Shown: positions 1-8,469 of the stretch, one piece after another | Position numbering within the stretch: the stretch's first letter is position 1 | How the letters are laid out: every line of letters starts with the position of its first letter | Assembly (NCBI GenBank): GCA_036555065.1 | Contig: DATBLZ010000028.1 | Span: 1 to 64,000 of the forward strand | Length of the DNA stretch: 64,000 bases | Direction of reading: 5' to 3' | From: DATBLZ01 sp036555065 | GTDB lineage: Bacteria > Pseudomonadota > Gammaproteobacteria > Steroidobacterales > Rariloculaceae | The notes under the pieces: generated by a model | Databases searched by the model: none | What the model was told of the DNA's origin: nothing | Seen by the model: only the letters and a program-made list of their open reading frames with translations | Translations under genes and position numbers: made by a program

Positions 1-1
1 G

Positions 2-76
2 GGCGAATCTCGCGCGATCGAGGCTGTTCGCGAGGCCGTCATGGAGATCGCGAGGTCCGTGGAGCTGCGCGAATAG
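2..76 (+). CDS. C-terminal fragment of an unidentified gene
   Basis: An open frame enters from the left edge and ends at TAG 74-76. The 24 visible residues are rich in Glu, Arg, Val and Ala and would form an amphipathic helix ending in VELRE. That composition suits the C-terminus of a real protein, but the piece is too short to assign. It lies on the same strand as the next gene and about 140 bases before that gene's chosen start. It could be a chance frame. Confidence 0.3.
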   Translation, partial: GESRAIEAVREAVMEIARSVELRE

Positions 77-219
77 CGCGCTCGGGCCCCCCGAATGATC
101 AGACGCGAGCACCGGCTTGCGGGCCAATTGTGGCCGGAGGAGGCGTGGCGCGGCGTCGCTTGCCGCCACTGCGGTCGAATGGCAGAGTCCCGGGACCAAA
201 GGTTTTCCGACGAGTATTC

Positions 220-1341
220 GTGGCGCAGCGCGACCTGTTTGAGCTCCGTGTAGTCGCGTGTCGCGCTCTCATACTGTGCTCGACGTTGTTCGGTGCATGC
301 GCGATACCGCGCGTGCAGGAGCCGCTCGGCGGGACGGAGGTGCCGCGGCTCGAGGCCGATCGCGTGGTTCTAGAGGACGGCGCGGTGCTGCCGCTCGCGC
401 AGTGGCTGCCGGCTAGGGGCAGGCCGCTCGCGACCATCGTAGCGCTCCACGGCATGAACGAATACCGTGCTGCGTTCGCAGACGCGGGCGAGCAACTCGC
501 GGCGAACGATTACGCCGTCTACGCGTACGATCAGCGCGGCTTCGGCGCGACCGAGCAGCAGGGTCTCTGGGCCGGCGGGAACGTGCTCGCGAGCGACGCG
601 CGGCAAGTTGCGCAGCTCGTGCGGGCACGTCATCCGGGCATCCCGCTCTATGTTCTCGGCGAGAGCATGGGCGGAACCGTGCTTCTTCACGCGCTTACGC
701 AGGAGCCGCGCGGGTGGCTCGACGGTGCGGTCCTTCTAGCGCCGGCCGTCTGGAACCGCCGCGACATGCCGTGGTATCAACGCTTCGGGCTCGACTTCCT
801 CGCGCATACCTTCCGCGGGTTGAAGGTGTCGAGGCCGAAGAGTCGCACACCGTCCGACAATTCCGAGACGCTGCGGCGCCTGCGCGACGATCCGCTCGTG
901 ATCAAAAAGATGCGCGTCGATGCGCTCTCGGGCATTGCAGACCTCATGGACGACGTCACCGACACGCGTCGCGACGTCGGCGTGCCGTTGCTGATCCTCT
1001 ACGGCCAGAACGACGAGATCATACCGGCCCGCCCCTTCTGCCGTTGGGTCACGAGCCTCGATGATGGCGGCCCGTGGCGGCTCGCCGTGTACCCGAATGG
1101 CTGGCATCTCCTGCTGCGCGGTCTCGACGCGGCGACGGCGATGTCGGACTTGACGGCGTGGCTTAAGAATCCCGGCGCCGCTCTGCCATCGGAGTGCGAA
1201 GCGGGGAAGCCGCTCGACGAAGCGGCGTGCCTCGCCTTGGTTGCGTCGGCCGCCCTGAGGCAGTCGCCGCAATGTCCACGCGACCCGGGTTTAGGTGGAT
1301 CCGCCGGAGCAGCTACCGCGGCGCGAGCAACCGCGGGTTGA
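220..1341 (+). CDS. Alpha/beta hydrolase, monoacylglycerol lipase/lysophospholipase type (possible lipoprotein)
   Basis: A serine hydrolase of the lysophospholipase L2/monoglyceride lipase family (Hydrolase_4), expected to cleave acyl esters. Numbering from a GTG at 220, the nucleophile is Ser149 in GESMGG, the acid is Asp265 in GQNDEIIPA and the base is His296 in NGWHLLL. A hydrophobic stretch with a loose lipobox (TLFGAC) near residue 27 suggests export and perhaps lipid anchoring. The same frame stays open to a GTG at 130, but residues encoded by 130-219 are Arg/Pro/Gly-rich and look non-coding, so the later start is preferred. The last 29 bases overlap the convergent neighbour. The family call is firm. 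The start and lipidation are uncertain. Confidence 0.8.
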   Translation: MAQRDLFELRVVACRALILCSTLFGACAIPRVQEPLGGTEVPRLEADRVVLEDGAVLPLAQWLPARGRPLATIVALHGMNEYRAAFADAGEQLAANDYAVYAYDQRGFGATEQQGLWAGGNVLASDARQVAQLVRARHPGIPLYVLGESMGGTVLLHALTQEPRGWLDGAVLLAPAVWNRRDMPWYQRFGLDFLAHTFRGLKVSRPKSRTPSDNSETLRRLRDDPLVIKKMRVDALSGIADLMDDVTDTRRDVGVPLLILYGQNDEIIPARPFCRWVTSLDDGGPWRLAVYPNGWHLLLRGLDAATAMSDLTAWLKNPGAALPSECEAGKPLDEAACLALVASAALRQSPQCPRDPGLGGSAGAATAARATAG

Positions 1342-1843
1342 GCTTGAGCTGCAGGAACAGCACGCCCGTCATCGTGCGGTCCTTGAGCGGCATGTGGCTC
1401 ACGCTCTCGAGCGACGAGGCGGACATGTAGGTCACGTTGAGGGCGAGGTTCCGCGTGCCGACCGTGAGCGCGGGAAGAACGCCGGGGAACGGTCGTCCGT
1501 GATCGACGTCCTCGCGCGCCATGAGGAACGCGATAGCGCCGACGTCGACATAAAACGTGTCGCTGATGCTCGGCAGGCGAAAGCGGTGCTTGATGCCGCC
1601 GCCGGCCATGTAAGAGGGATTCCCGAGGCTGTCTTTGAATCCGTTCGCGAGCGCGACTTTGACCCAGCGCTCATCGGTGTCGAATTCCCTTTCGACGCCC
1701 AGGCCCCAATTGTGCTCGTTCCATTCTCGGGCTGCGTTCAAGTGTATTGCGCGCCCGTTCAGGATCACTCGCCAGTCGTCCTGAGCTTGCGCGTTCGCAG
1801 CCGTCGCGACGCTGACGAGCAGCAGCGCGAAGCGTATTCGCAT
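1313..1843 (-). CDS. Small outer-membrane beta-barrel protein, PagP-like
   Basis: A 176-residue exported protein with a clear signal peptide (hydrophobic residues 4-17, cleavage near ANAQA). The mature part is a run of alternating short beta strands containing NGRAIHLN and WNEHNWGLGVERE. The NG...HxN...NExNxGLG pattern is typical of small barrel proteins often annotated as PagP-like or hypothetical in proteobacteria. No palmitoyltransferase residues could be verified, so no enzyme activity is claimed. Upstream on the minus strand, TATAAG (complement of 1873-1878) could be a -10 box, with TTCCGT 16 bases further up as a weak -35. The 3' end overlaps the convergent hydrolase gene by 29 bases. 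Confidence 0.65.
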   Translation of the reverse strand: MRIRFALLLVSVATAANAQAQDDWRVILNGRAIHLNAAREWNEHNWGLGVEREFDTDERWVKVALANGFKDSLGNPSYMAGGGIKHRFRLPSISDTFYVDVGAIAFLMAREDVDHGRPFPGVLPALTVGTRNLALNVTYMSASSLESVSHMPLKDRTMTGVLFLQLKLNPRLLAPR

Positions 1844-1929
1844 GCCGGAAAAGAAGCAACCGGCATGCCAGCCTTATAATTCAATGAGTTACGTACGGAA
1901 GCTTGGGCGAGTTGTAAAGGCCGCCGACA

Positions 1930-3567
1930 CTATTGATAGCAGAGGATCGTGCCCGTGAAGCTCTGCGCCCGCTCGGCGATGTCGGCAACCGAAAGCTGCG
2001 GAGCGTTGCCCGGAGCCACCCCATAGCGCACGTTGTTCGTGTCGAGGAATGAGCGCGCGAGCGAGTCACGAATGGCGAAGTTGACGTTCTGCGCGACGGC
2101 GCCGCGCTCGCGGCGGAAGTACTCGTCGTTCGCGGTTTCCACGACCACACCGACGATTTCCCCCCCACGATCCATGACCGGGCCGCCACTGTTTCCGGGT
2201 TGAATCTGCGCCGTCATCTGCATGCGGCTCAAATCGTCGTCGAGCCCGCTGAGCGCGCTGACGATTCCGTTGGTCAAGTTACCTTGCGAGGACAGGTCGC
2301 CGAGCAGCGGGAAACCGTACACGACGACCTCGTCGCCGAGCCGCACGCCGTTGCCGCCGCGAAATTGAGCCGGTGCCGCGACCGTCAGCGTCGTCTTGAG
2401 CAGTGCGAGATCGGTCGTTTCGTTGGTCGCGAGCAACTCCGCTTCGACGGCCAGCTCGCCGCGCAGCTGGAACGTCTGCCGGTTGCATTCGTGAATGACG
2501 TGGTCGTTCGTGAGCACGTGCCCCGTGCCGCTCACTAGAAAGCCCGTGCCCGACGCGACGAGCTGCGTGCCGTCGCCCGGCGGCGGGCCGCCGCCCGGCG
2601 CGACGACGGCGGCGCCCAAGGCGTCGTCGCCGCGCTCGGTGACGATGAGGTTCACCGTTTGGTCGGGCTCGGTCGCTTCGTAAGTACCGACCCAGATGCG
2701 GTAATAGCCGTCGACCGGGGCGTCGAGCACGACGCCGGGATCGTGCCCCGTGGCCGAAGAGTAGTCGTCGTTGCAATACCAGCGACCGTTCGGGTCTTCG
2801 ACGATGAGCGTCGAATCTTCGTCGCCTTGGGCAAACATGCTGAGGCTATAACGGCCTGCTCCCGAATAGACGACGCCGTAATCGGGTCGCGCCGCGTTCA
2901 AATAGCCGACGCAGCCGGAAGCCAAAGTCGCTGCGGCATCGGGTCCGCCGGCGACGATCTCGACGACGTGCGGATCGGGGCTGAAGTTCGCGGTGAGATC
3001 GACCGCTCCGTAGAGCGGATCCCACGGCGCGCTCGTTTCCGTGATTACGAGATCGACTTCCTCGCCCGTGCCGTCCTCCTCGTACGAGCCGACCCAGATG
3101 TCGTATGTTCCGCCGGCCGGGTTCCGAAACACGACGCCGGGATTGACTCCGCCGCGGCCGCCGAAGTCGTCGTTGCAGACCCAGTTTCCGGATGGATCGT
3201 TGATGACGAGCGTCGTATCGATATCGCCTACGACATAGATGCCGAGCGCGTATGTTCCGCTCGTATAGTTGAGCTCGAAGTCCGCGCGCTCGTTGCTGAT
3301 GTAGCCGGCGCAGCCGGACCCGAGGCTCGTCGCGGAGTTGCCGCCGCCGGCTTGGACGGTCACGACATGCGGGTCGGGTCGGAAATCGGCGGCGAGGTTG
3401 ACGACGCCGTAGCGCGCGGATGCGCCGAGGTCTTGGGCTGCCGCGCGATCGAGCGCGCCGAGCGCGGCCGCGACGGCACACGCGGCCGCCAGGGAGCGAC
3501 AGATCACCACGGTTCGCATGCGGCTATCTTCGCGCATCGGAGCCTCCGAAATTGTGCGGCAACGCAA
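1930..3567 (-). CDS. Secreted trypsin-like serine protease with two N-terminal repeat domains
   Basis: A chymotrypsin/DegP-type protease of 545 residues. The catalytic triad is visible: His356 in TNDHVI, Asp386 in TDLALLK and Ser460 in PGNSGGP. It is preceded by a duplicated module of about 125 residues (about 53-176 and 186-310). Each copy opens with YG-V-L-A-F-PDPH, contains a GC-GY segment, then DPSGNWVCNDD or DPNGRWYCNDD, and closes with the IWVG-Y motif. These look like pre-peptidase C-terminal-type beta domains. A signal peptide is present. Met17 (MRTVVICRS) is the likeliest functional start; earlier Met1 and Met11 are in frame. No PDZ domain follows the protease. Likely periplasmic or secreted. 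Confidence 0.85.
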   Translation of the reverse strand: MRCRTISEAPMREDSRMRTVVICRSLAAACAVAAALGALDRAAAQDLGASARYGVVNLAADFRPDPHVVTVQAGGGNSATSLGSGCAGYISNERADFELNYTSGTYALGIYVVGDIDTTLVINDPSGNWVCNDDFGGRGGVNPGVVFRNPAGGTYDIWVGSYEEDGTGEEVDLVITETSAPWDPLYGAVDLTANFSPDPHVVEIVAGGPDAAATLASGCVGYLNAARPDYGVVYSGAGRYSLSMFAQGDEDSTLIVEDPNGRWYCNDDYSSATGHDPGVVLDAPVDGYYRIWVGTYEATEPDQTVNLIVTERGDDALGAAVVAPGGGPPPGDGTQLVASGTGFLVSGTGHVLTNDHVIHECNRQTFQLRGELAVEAELLATNETTDLALLKTTLTVAAPAQFRGGNGVRLGDEVVVYGFPLLGDLSSQGNLTNGIVSALSGLDDDLSRMQMTAQIQPGNSGGPVMDRGGEIVGVVVETANDEYFRRERGAVAQNVNFAIRDSLARSFLDTNNVRYGVAPGNAPQLSVADIAERAQSFTGTILCYQ

Positions 3568-3679
3568 GAAAATAACAAGTTCGCATCGATTACGTCACTG
3601 TTTGGGGCGTGTCATCGCGAGGCGGCGCAAGCGACCTCCGTCCACCTTGTTTTCGTTGGTTTAGCCCCCAGCATGTGTG

Positions 3680-3708
3680 TTCGCCGCAAACGACGTAGTG
3701 ATTATAAT
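3680..3708 (+). promoter_or_regulatory. Candidate promoter for the pirin gene
   Basis: A perfect TATAAT lies at 3703-3708. A weak -35 (TTCGCC, 3680-3685) sits 17 bases upstream. Transcription would begin about 6 bases before the ATG at 3721, and no purine-rich ribosome site is visible between them, so the message would be nearly leaderless. The -10 is strong for this GC-rich DNA; the -35 is poor. Confidence 0.4.
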
Positions 3709-3720
3709 CGAGCCCAACCG

Positions 3721-4569
3721 ATGAGCACCAAGCCCAAAGCACGAGAAGTCATACGCAAGTTGCGCGGTCAACCGACGAGCGACGGCGCCGGCGTCCGGAT
3801 GACGCGCGTCATCGGCACGCCACAGCTCGATCATTTCGATCCCTTCCTGCTGCTCGATGAGTTCCGGTCCGACGACCCCAACGACTACATCGCGGGATTC
3901 CCCGATCATCCCCATCGCGGCTTTGAGACGGTCACGTATATGTTGGCCGGCCGCATGAAGCACGGCGACAACCAGGGCAACACGGGCTTGCTCGGCCCGG
4001 GCAGCGTGCAGTGGATGACGGCCGGCCGCGGCATCGTGCATTCGGAGTTCCCGCAGCAGGTCGAAGGGCTCATGTGGGGTTTCCAGCTCTGGGTCAATCT
4101 ACCGGCCAGCGACAAGATGACGGCGCCGCGCTATCAAGACATTCAAGCGGACCAGGTTCCGGAGACGACGCTCGCGCCGGGAGTGCGTGCGCGCGTGCTC
4201 ACCGGCGAGCTCGGCGGTGTTGCAGGCCCGGTCACGGGCGTTGCGACCGAGCCGATCTACTACGATCTCCACGTCGATAAGGGACGTGATTACGACGTGC
4301 CCTTGCCGAGCGGCCACAACGCATTCATCTATATATACGCGGGTAACGCCACCGTCGGTGCGACCGCGACGGCGCTCGAGCGCGGCGAGATTGCCTTGCT
4401 GAGCCATGGCGACTCGGTCCGCATCGTCGCGGACAAGGACGACTGCCGCTTGATTCTGGTCGCGGCGCGGCCGCTCAACGAGCCGATCGCGCGCTACGGC
4501 CCGTTCGTCATGAACACGCGCGAGGAGATCTATCAGGCGTTCGAGGACTTTCGCGCCGGGCGCTTATAA
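3721..4569 (+). CDS. Pirin family protein (bicupin)
   Basis: A 282-residue pirin. The N-terminal cupin carries the metal-site signature (DHPHRGFETVTYML, then the HSE of IVHSEFPQ) at about residues 60-105, followed by the GLQLW-like MWGFQLWVNLP. The C-terminal domain has the PLPSGHNAFIYIYAG stretch typical of the family. Bacterial pirins are iron-binding bicupins; some act as quercetin dioxygenases (YhhW), others as redox-sensing regulators, and which applies here cannot be told. The frame is open far upstream, opposite the protease gene, but homology begins at MSTKPKAREV and a TATAAT lies just ahead of it. It overlaps the convergent glutathione transferase by 6 bases. Confidence 0.9.
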   Translation: MSTKPKAREVIRKLRGQPTSDGAGVRMTRVIGTPQLDHFDPFLLLDEFRSDDPNDYIAGFPDHPHRGFETVTYMLAGRMKHGDNQGNTGLLGPGSVQWMTAGRGIVHSEFPQQVEGLMWGFQLWVNLPASDKMTAPRYQDIQADQVPETTLAPGVRARVLTGELGGVAGPVTGVATEPIYYDLHVDKGRDYDVPLPSGHNAFIYIYAGNATVGATATALERGEIALLSHGDSVRIVADKDDCRLILVAARPLNEPIARYGPFVMNTREEIYQAFEDFRAGRL

Positions 4570-5541
4570 CCGCGCGCGGTCGTGCGGCGTGCCGTAGTCG
4601 ATCGCCGGGCCGATCGGCACGATGAGATGCGGATTGATCGTCTTGTGGCTGCCATAGTAATGCCGCTTGATGAGCTCGATATCGACGGTCGCGCTGATGC
4701 CGGGCTGCTGATACAGATCGCATACGTAACCCCACAAGCTCGGATAGTCGACGATGCGGCGCCGGTTGCATTTGAAATGGCCGAAATAGACGGGATCGAA
4801 ACGCACGAGCGTCGTAAAGAAGCGCCAATCGGCCTCGGTGATCGCAGCTCCCGTGAGATAGCGGCGCTTCGCTAGCCGTTCCTCGAGCGTATCGAGCGCG
4901 GCGAAAAGTGCTGTCGCGGCCTCTTCGTAGGCGGCTTGAGTCGTTGCGAATCCCGCGCGGTAGACGCCGTTATTTACGTTCGCGTAAATGTAATCGTTTA
5001 GCTCGTCGATCTCGGCGCGCAGGGGTTGCGGGTAGTAGTCGGGACCCGTTGCGCCGACCTCATCGAACGCACTGTTGAACATGCGGATGATTTCCTTCGA
5101 TTCGTTCGAGACGATCGTGCGGCGCTCCTTGTCCCAGAGCACGGGCACGGTTGCGCGGCCGCTGTAATGCGGATCGGCGGCAAGGTAAATCTCGTAAAGG
5201 CGCTTCGCGTTGTGGATCGGGTCCGGGATAACGCCGGGCCCCGGATCGAAAGTCCACCCCTCGGGCCCCATGAAGGAGTTCACGGCCGAGATCGGGATCA
5301 GCTCCTCAAGTCCCTTGAGCTTGCGAAAGATGAGCGTCCGGTGCGCCCACGGACAGGCGCGCGACACGTATAAGTGATAGCGACCTGCCGCGGCTCGGAA
5401 TCCGGGTTTCCCGGTCGGGCCGGCGCTGCCGTCGCGCGTTATCCAGTTGCGGAACTGCGATTCGCTGCGCACGAATCGTCCTTGCGACACGCGCGTGTCG
5501 TACCAAACGTCCTGCCATTTGCCGTCGACGAGTATTCCCAT
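4564..5541 (-). CDS. Glutathionyl-hydroquinone reductase (Xi-class glutathione transferase)
   Basis: A 325-residue protein with the Xi-class active site CPWAHR; the catalytic cysteine is Cys63. Members reduce glutathionyl-hydroquinones with GSH (PcpF, E. coli YqjG). The N-terminal thioredoxin fold is followed by a helical domain with NDYIYANVNNGVYRAGFATT and the ADWRFFTTLVRFDPVY motif, both diagnostic of this class. The start MGILVDGKWQD is chosen because homology begins there; the frame continues upstream into Thr/Arg-rich, non-coding-looking sequence. A cytosolic enzyme, often linked to quinone stress or chlorinated-aromatic degradation. Confidence 0.9.
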   Translation of the reverse strand: MGILVDGKWQDVWYDTRVSQGRFVRSESQFRNWITRDGSAGPTGKPGFRAAAGRYHLYVSRACPWAHRTLIFRKLKGLEELIPISAVNSFMGPEGWTFDPGPGVIPDPIHNAKRLYEIYLAADPHYSGRATVPVLWDKERRTIVSNESKEIIRMFNSAFDEVGATGPDYYPQPLRAEIDELNDYIYANVNNGVYRAGFATTQAAYEEAATALFAALDTLEERLAKRRYLTGAAITEADWRFFTTLVRFDPVYFGHFKCNRRRIVDYPSLWGYVCDLYQQPGISATVDIELIKRHYYGSHKTINPHLIVPIGPAIDYGTPHDRARL

Positions 5542-5647
5542 CGCGCATACCTTGAGTGAGCGCGCGCCGAGCGTCAATCGCGACGCGCTCGTAGCCGTAC
5601 CACAACGCGTTGTTACCGTGGTACTGTCCGCGGGAAAGGACGAGCCG

Positions 5648-6694
5648 ATGCAAACGCCCACTCTCGATCTAACCCGCATCTTCCTCGTTATTTTGATCCT
5701 CGTCGCGCTGATCGCCGGCAGCCTCTGGGTTCTGTTCCCCTTTTTGAGCGCGCTGATATGGGCGACGATGATCGTCGTCGCGACGTGGCCGCTGCTCGTG
5801 CGCGTCGAGCGCGTAACGGGCGGCCGCCGAATCGTGGCCACAGCGTTCATGACGCTCGTAATGCTCGCGATCTTCATCGTGCCCTTCGGCGTGGCGGTCG
5901 CGGTGCTGCTCAACGGCGCGATCGAAGGCGTCGACATGATCAGGACGGCGACGACGCAGGGGATGCCCCCGCCGCCGGCCTGGCTAGCGGCGATCCCCTG
6001 GGCGGGACCGCGGCTCGCGGCGGAGTGGCAAGCGGTCGCGGCGGGCGGGCCCGAAGGCGTTGTCGAGCTCCTCCAGCCCTATGCGCTCGCGACGGCGAGC
6101 TTTGCGCTCAGAGCGACAGGTGGAATCGGGCTCGTCGTCATCCACTTCGGGCTTACGGTAATCATTGCCGCGATTCTCTACGCGAACGCCGAGCCGGCCG
6201 CGCGCGGTGTCATCCTCTTTGCCCGGCGCATCGGCCAGGAGCGCGGCGAGCATGCAGTTCGTCTCGCGGGCCAGGCCGTGCGTGGCGTTGCGCTCGGCGT
6301 GGTCGTGACGGCGCTCGTGCAGTCGTTGATCTCGGGGCTCGGCTTGTGGATCGCCGGCGTGCCGCGCGCGGGCCTATTGCTTGCGGTCATCTTCGTGCTG
6401 TGCATCGCGCAGCTCGGGCCCTTGCTCGTGCTCGTTCCCGCCGTCATCTGGCTCTTCTGGTCGGGCAGCATCTTCTGGGGCGGTGTGCTCGCCGTGCTCA
6501 CGGCGATCGTCGGCGTCGTCGACAACATCCTCAAGCCGCTGTTGATCAAGCGCGGCGTGGATCTGCCCCTGTTGCTGATCGTCGCGGGCGTGATCGGCGG
6601 CCTCGTCGGCTTCGGCGTCGTCGGTCTCTTTATCGGGCCCGTGATTCTGGCCGTCACCTACACTTTGCTCGAGACTTGGGTCAAGGAAGGCTGA
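5648..6694 (+). CDS. AI-2E family transporter (YdiK/PerM-type membrane protein)
   Basis: A 348-residue inner-membrane protein with about eight hydrophobic helices: two at 10-50, one at about 65-90, one at about 155-180, and the rest after residue 210. The C-terminal part contains the conserved NILKPLLIKRGVDLPLL and the glycine-rich GGLVGFGVVGLFIGP motif of the PF01594 family. Members are exporters or antiporters of largely unknown substrate; the autoinducer-2 link rests on one E. coli paralogue. The ATG at 5648 is preceded by GGAAAGGACGAG, a good ribosome site. It diverges from the glutathione transferase gene with about 106 bases between starts. Confidence 0.85.
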   Translation: MQTPTLDLTRIFLVILILVALIAGSLWVLFPFLSALIWATMIVVATWPLLVRVERVTGGRRIVATAFMTLVMLAIFIVPFGVAVAVLLNGAIEGVDMIRTATTQGMPPPPAWLAAIPWAGPRLAAEWQAVAAGGPEGVVELLQPYALATASFALRATGGIGLVVIHFGLTVIIAAILYANAEPAARGVILFARRIGQERGEHAVRLAGQAVRGVALGVVVTALVQSLISGLGLWIAGVPRAGLLLAVIFVLCIAQLGPLLVLVPAVIWLFWSGSIFWGGVLAVLTAIVGVVDNILKPLLIKRGVDLPLLLIVAGVIGGLVGFGVVGLFIGPVILAVTYTLLETWVKEG

Positions 6695-6695
6695 G

Positions 6696-8006
6696 TCAGC
6701 TGAGCGGAATCTCGAGGCGCTGTGCGTGCCGGATCCGCTCCGCCTGCTCTACCGAGACGCGCGCGCGCGCGGCAAACTTCGGCCACTGCGCGACCGCGTC
6801 GCGCACTTCGGCGAGAATCGACTCCGCGCGGCCGCGCTTTAACGCAATCGCGCGTGCGCATGCCTTGAAGTCCTCGAGCGTGAACGCATCGCGCTTGCCG
6901 TTCACGCTCATCTGATGCACGGCCGTCCATAGGCCTTCGGGGTTGTAGCTATAGGTAACGTCGAACGCGGGCGCGAGTGACCACCGGCCCTGCTTGTCCA
7001 TGAGAAATGCGATGTTCTTGACGTGGTCGTCCTGGTTCCGCGCGACGATGTTGAACGTCATGCGCCGATACTGCTGCTCGAGCTCCATCATCGGCAGGCC
7101 GAGCTTGCGCATGACGGCGAAGGCCTGCTCGTAGGAATTGGCGCCTGCGCTGTTGTAGTCGTAGTGCCCGAGCGCGCCCAACGACTGCATATGGATCTTG
7201 CCGCCGCCGTCCGTGCGATCGAAGCGTTTCGCCATGAAATGGCGCCGGCCGTTCTCCTCGAGCAGCCGGCACGGGCTCATCGTGATGCCGGCCGCCTCGG
7301 CCATGCCGTGGTATGCATACTCGATCGCTCCGTAGCCCGCGGGGTCCTCGAGCTCTTTATCGCGGTTGCCGCGAACACCGTCGAATTTGAGGAGCCAGTG
7401 CTCGAAGCCCGTGCCGGCCTCGACCTGCCCCGACCGCACCTCGTTCGTATGCGGATTCCAGGCGATGACGGCTTTCGCGCGCGCGCCGCCGGCCGACGTT
7501 CCGACTTGGAGAATTCGCGTCAGCGACGCCCGCTCGGCCGTTGCGGCGAGAGAGCCGTGCAAATCGCTTTGGCGCGCGAGCACGCGGCTCGCAAGCTCGA
7601 CGAGCGCAGCAACCTCGATTCGGTCCGACTCGTCGGGCTCGGGGCCGGTCGCGGGCTCGAACTCGAGCGCACCCATGCCGCGCGTTCCCGTATAGCAGAG
7701 CCGCTCGACGGCGTTGAAGCTCGCAGGCGAGCGGCCTTGCGCGGCGAGCCACGCGTCGATGAGCGCGTTGCCGAACTTGTCGGGCAGCGAGTCGGCTAGC
7801 AGGCCGGGCAGGCCGCGGAAAGTCACGCGCGGCAACTCGGGAAACACGTAAACGCGATTCGCGAGCGGCATGACGATCGGCGCGATCTCGATCCCGCTCG
7901 CTGCGAATTCCGGCTGATACTGGAAAGCCGCGTAATCGCGATCATCCTGCTGTGAAACTGCGCCGATGTGGCGGCCCCAAAGTTTGACGGCCGCGACGGT
8001 CGTCAT
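6696..8006 (-). CDS. hipA: HipA-type serine/threonine kinase toxin
   Basis: A 436-residue HipA-fold kinase. The glycine-rich loop with the likely autophosphorylated serine is VGTSAGGARAK (168-178). The catalytic loop is Asp326-Asp-His328-Val-Lys-Asn331, matching DGHAKN of E. coli HipA. The metal-binding Asp is Asp349 in AFDVTYSY. E. coli HipA inactivates glutamyl-tRNA synthetase by phosphorylation, raising ppGpp and persistence; other family members use other targets, so the substrate here is open. The ATG overlaps the hipB stop codon by 4 bases, the usual antitoxin-toxin coupling. It converges on the AI-2E gene with only one base between the stop codons. Confidence 0.92.
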   Translation of the reverse strand: MTTVAAVKLWGRHIGAVSQQDDRDYAAFQYQPEFAASGIEIAPIVMPLANRVYVFPELPRVTFRGLPGLLADSLPDKFGNALIDAWLAAQGRSPASFNAVERLCYTGTRGMGALEFEPATGPEPDESDRIEVAALVELASRVLARQSDLHGSLAATAERASLTRILQVGTSAGGARAKAVIAWNPHTNEVRSGQVEAGTGFEHWLLKFDGVRGNRDKELEDPAGYGAIEYAYHGMAEAAGITMSPCRLLEENGRRHFMAKRFDRTDGGGKIHMQSLGALGHYDYNSAGANSYEQAFAVMRKLGLPMMELEQQYRRMTFNIVARNQDDHVKNIAFLMDKQGRWSLAPAFDVTYSYNPEGLWTAVHQMSVNGKRDAFTLEDFKACARAIALKRGRAESILAEVRDAVAQWPKFAARARVSVEQAERIRHAQRLEIPLS

Positions 8007-8350
8007 GCGTCGTCATCCCAGCGCCACGGCCCGGGCGTTCTGTGCTTCGCTCGCCGCGAAGCGCGTTCGCGTTGGCGACCGCGGAGCTCGAGCTCTGCGA
8101 TGGGGCTCGGCGGCGTCTCGGGAACGAGGAGATCGAAGTTCGCGGCGAGGCCGAGGGCGCGGACGACGCGAACGAGATTCGCGAGCTGGGAAGACTGTCC
8201 TGCCTCGAGCCGCTCGAGCGTGCGCTTGGCCACGCCGGCTTCGGCCGCAAGCTCTGCCTGCGTCAGGTTGCGCTCGAGGCGCGCCTGGGCGAGGCGTTTG
8301 CCGAGCTCACCGAGGATTACGGTGTCTGCGTGTTGGGTCGTGAGCTTCAT
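8003..8350 (-). CDS. hipB: HipB-type antitoxin, XRE helix-turn-helix repressor
   Basis: A 115-residue XRE-family protein. The helix-turn-helix spans about residues 20-70, with LTQAELAAEAGVAKRTLERLE as its core (helices around TQAELA and AKRTLER). A Pro-rich, basic C-terminal tail ends in DDDA. By analogy with HipB it would bind and neutralise the kinase and repress its own promoter. Two matching inverted repeats lie immediately upstream and bracket a plausible promoter, which supports autoregulation. First gene of the hipBA operon. Confidence 0.9.
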   Translation of the reverse strand: MKLTTQHADTVILGELGKRLAQARLERNLTQAELAAEAGVAKRTLERLEAGQSSQLANLVRVVRALGLAANFDLLVPETPPSPIAELELRGRQRERASRRAKHRTPGPWRWDDDA

Positions 8351-8352
8351 TT

Positions 8353-8412
8353 ATCGCCAAATATGGCGATTAAATATCCCTTAGTCAAATATATCGTCAA
8401 AAACGACGATAT
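8353..8412 (-). promoter_or_regulatory. hipBA promoter with two HipB-type operators
   Basis: Two inverted repeats of the same design: ATCGCC-N6-GGCGAT at 8353-8370 and ATATCGTC-N6-GACGATAT at 8391-8412, with centres 40 bases apart. On the minus strand a -35 (TTGACG, complement of 8395-8400) falls inside the distal repeat. A -10 (TATTTA, complement of 8371-8376), 18 bases on, touches the proximal one. The proximal repeat ends 2 bases from the hipB ATG, so it also covers any ribosome site. Occupancy of both would block the promoter. E. coli HipB uses multiple TATCC-N8-GGATA operators, a comparable arrangement. Confidence 0.7.
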
Positions 8413-8469
8413 AAGTCGCCCCGCCCTTTGATGCGACGCCCGTGGCGAAATCCGGCATAGTGGCTCGCC

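Noticed and set aside
2659..3720. In-frame extension upstream of pirin
   Set aside because: It lies opposite the protease gene, has no pirin homology, and a TATAAT with the MSTKPK start sits at its end.
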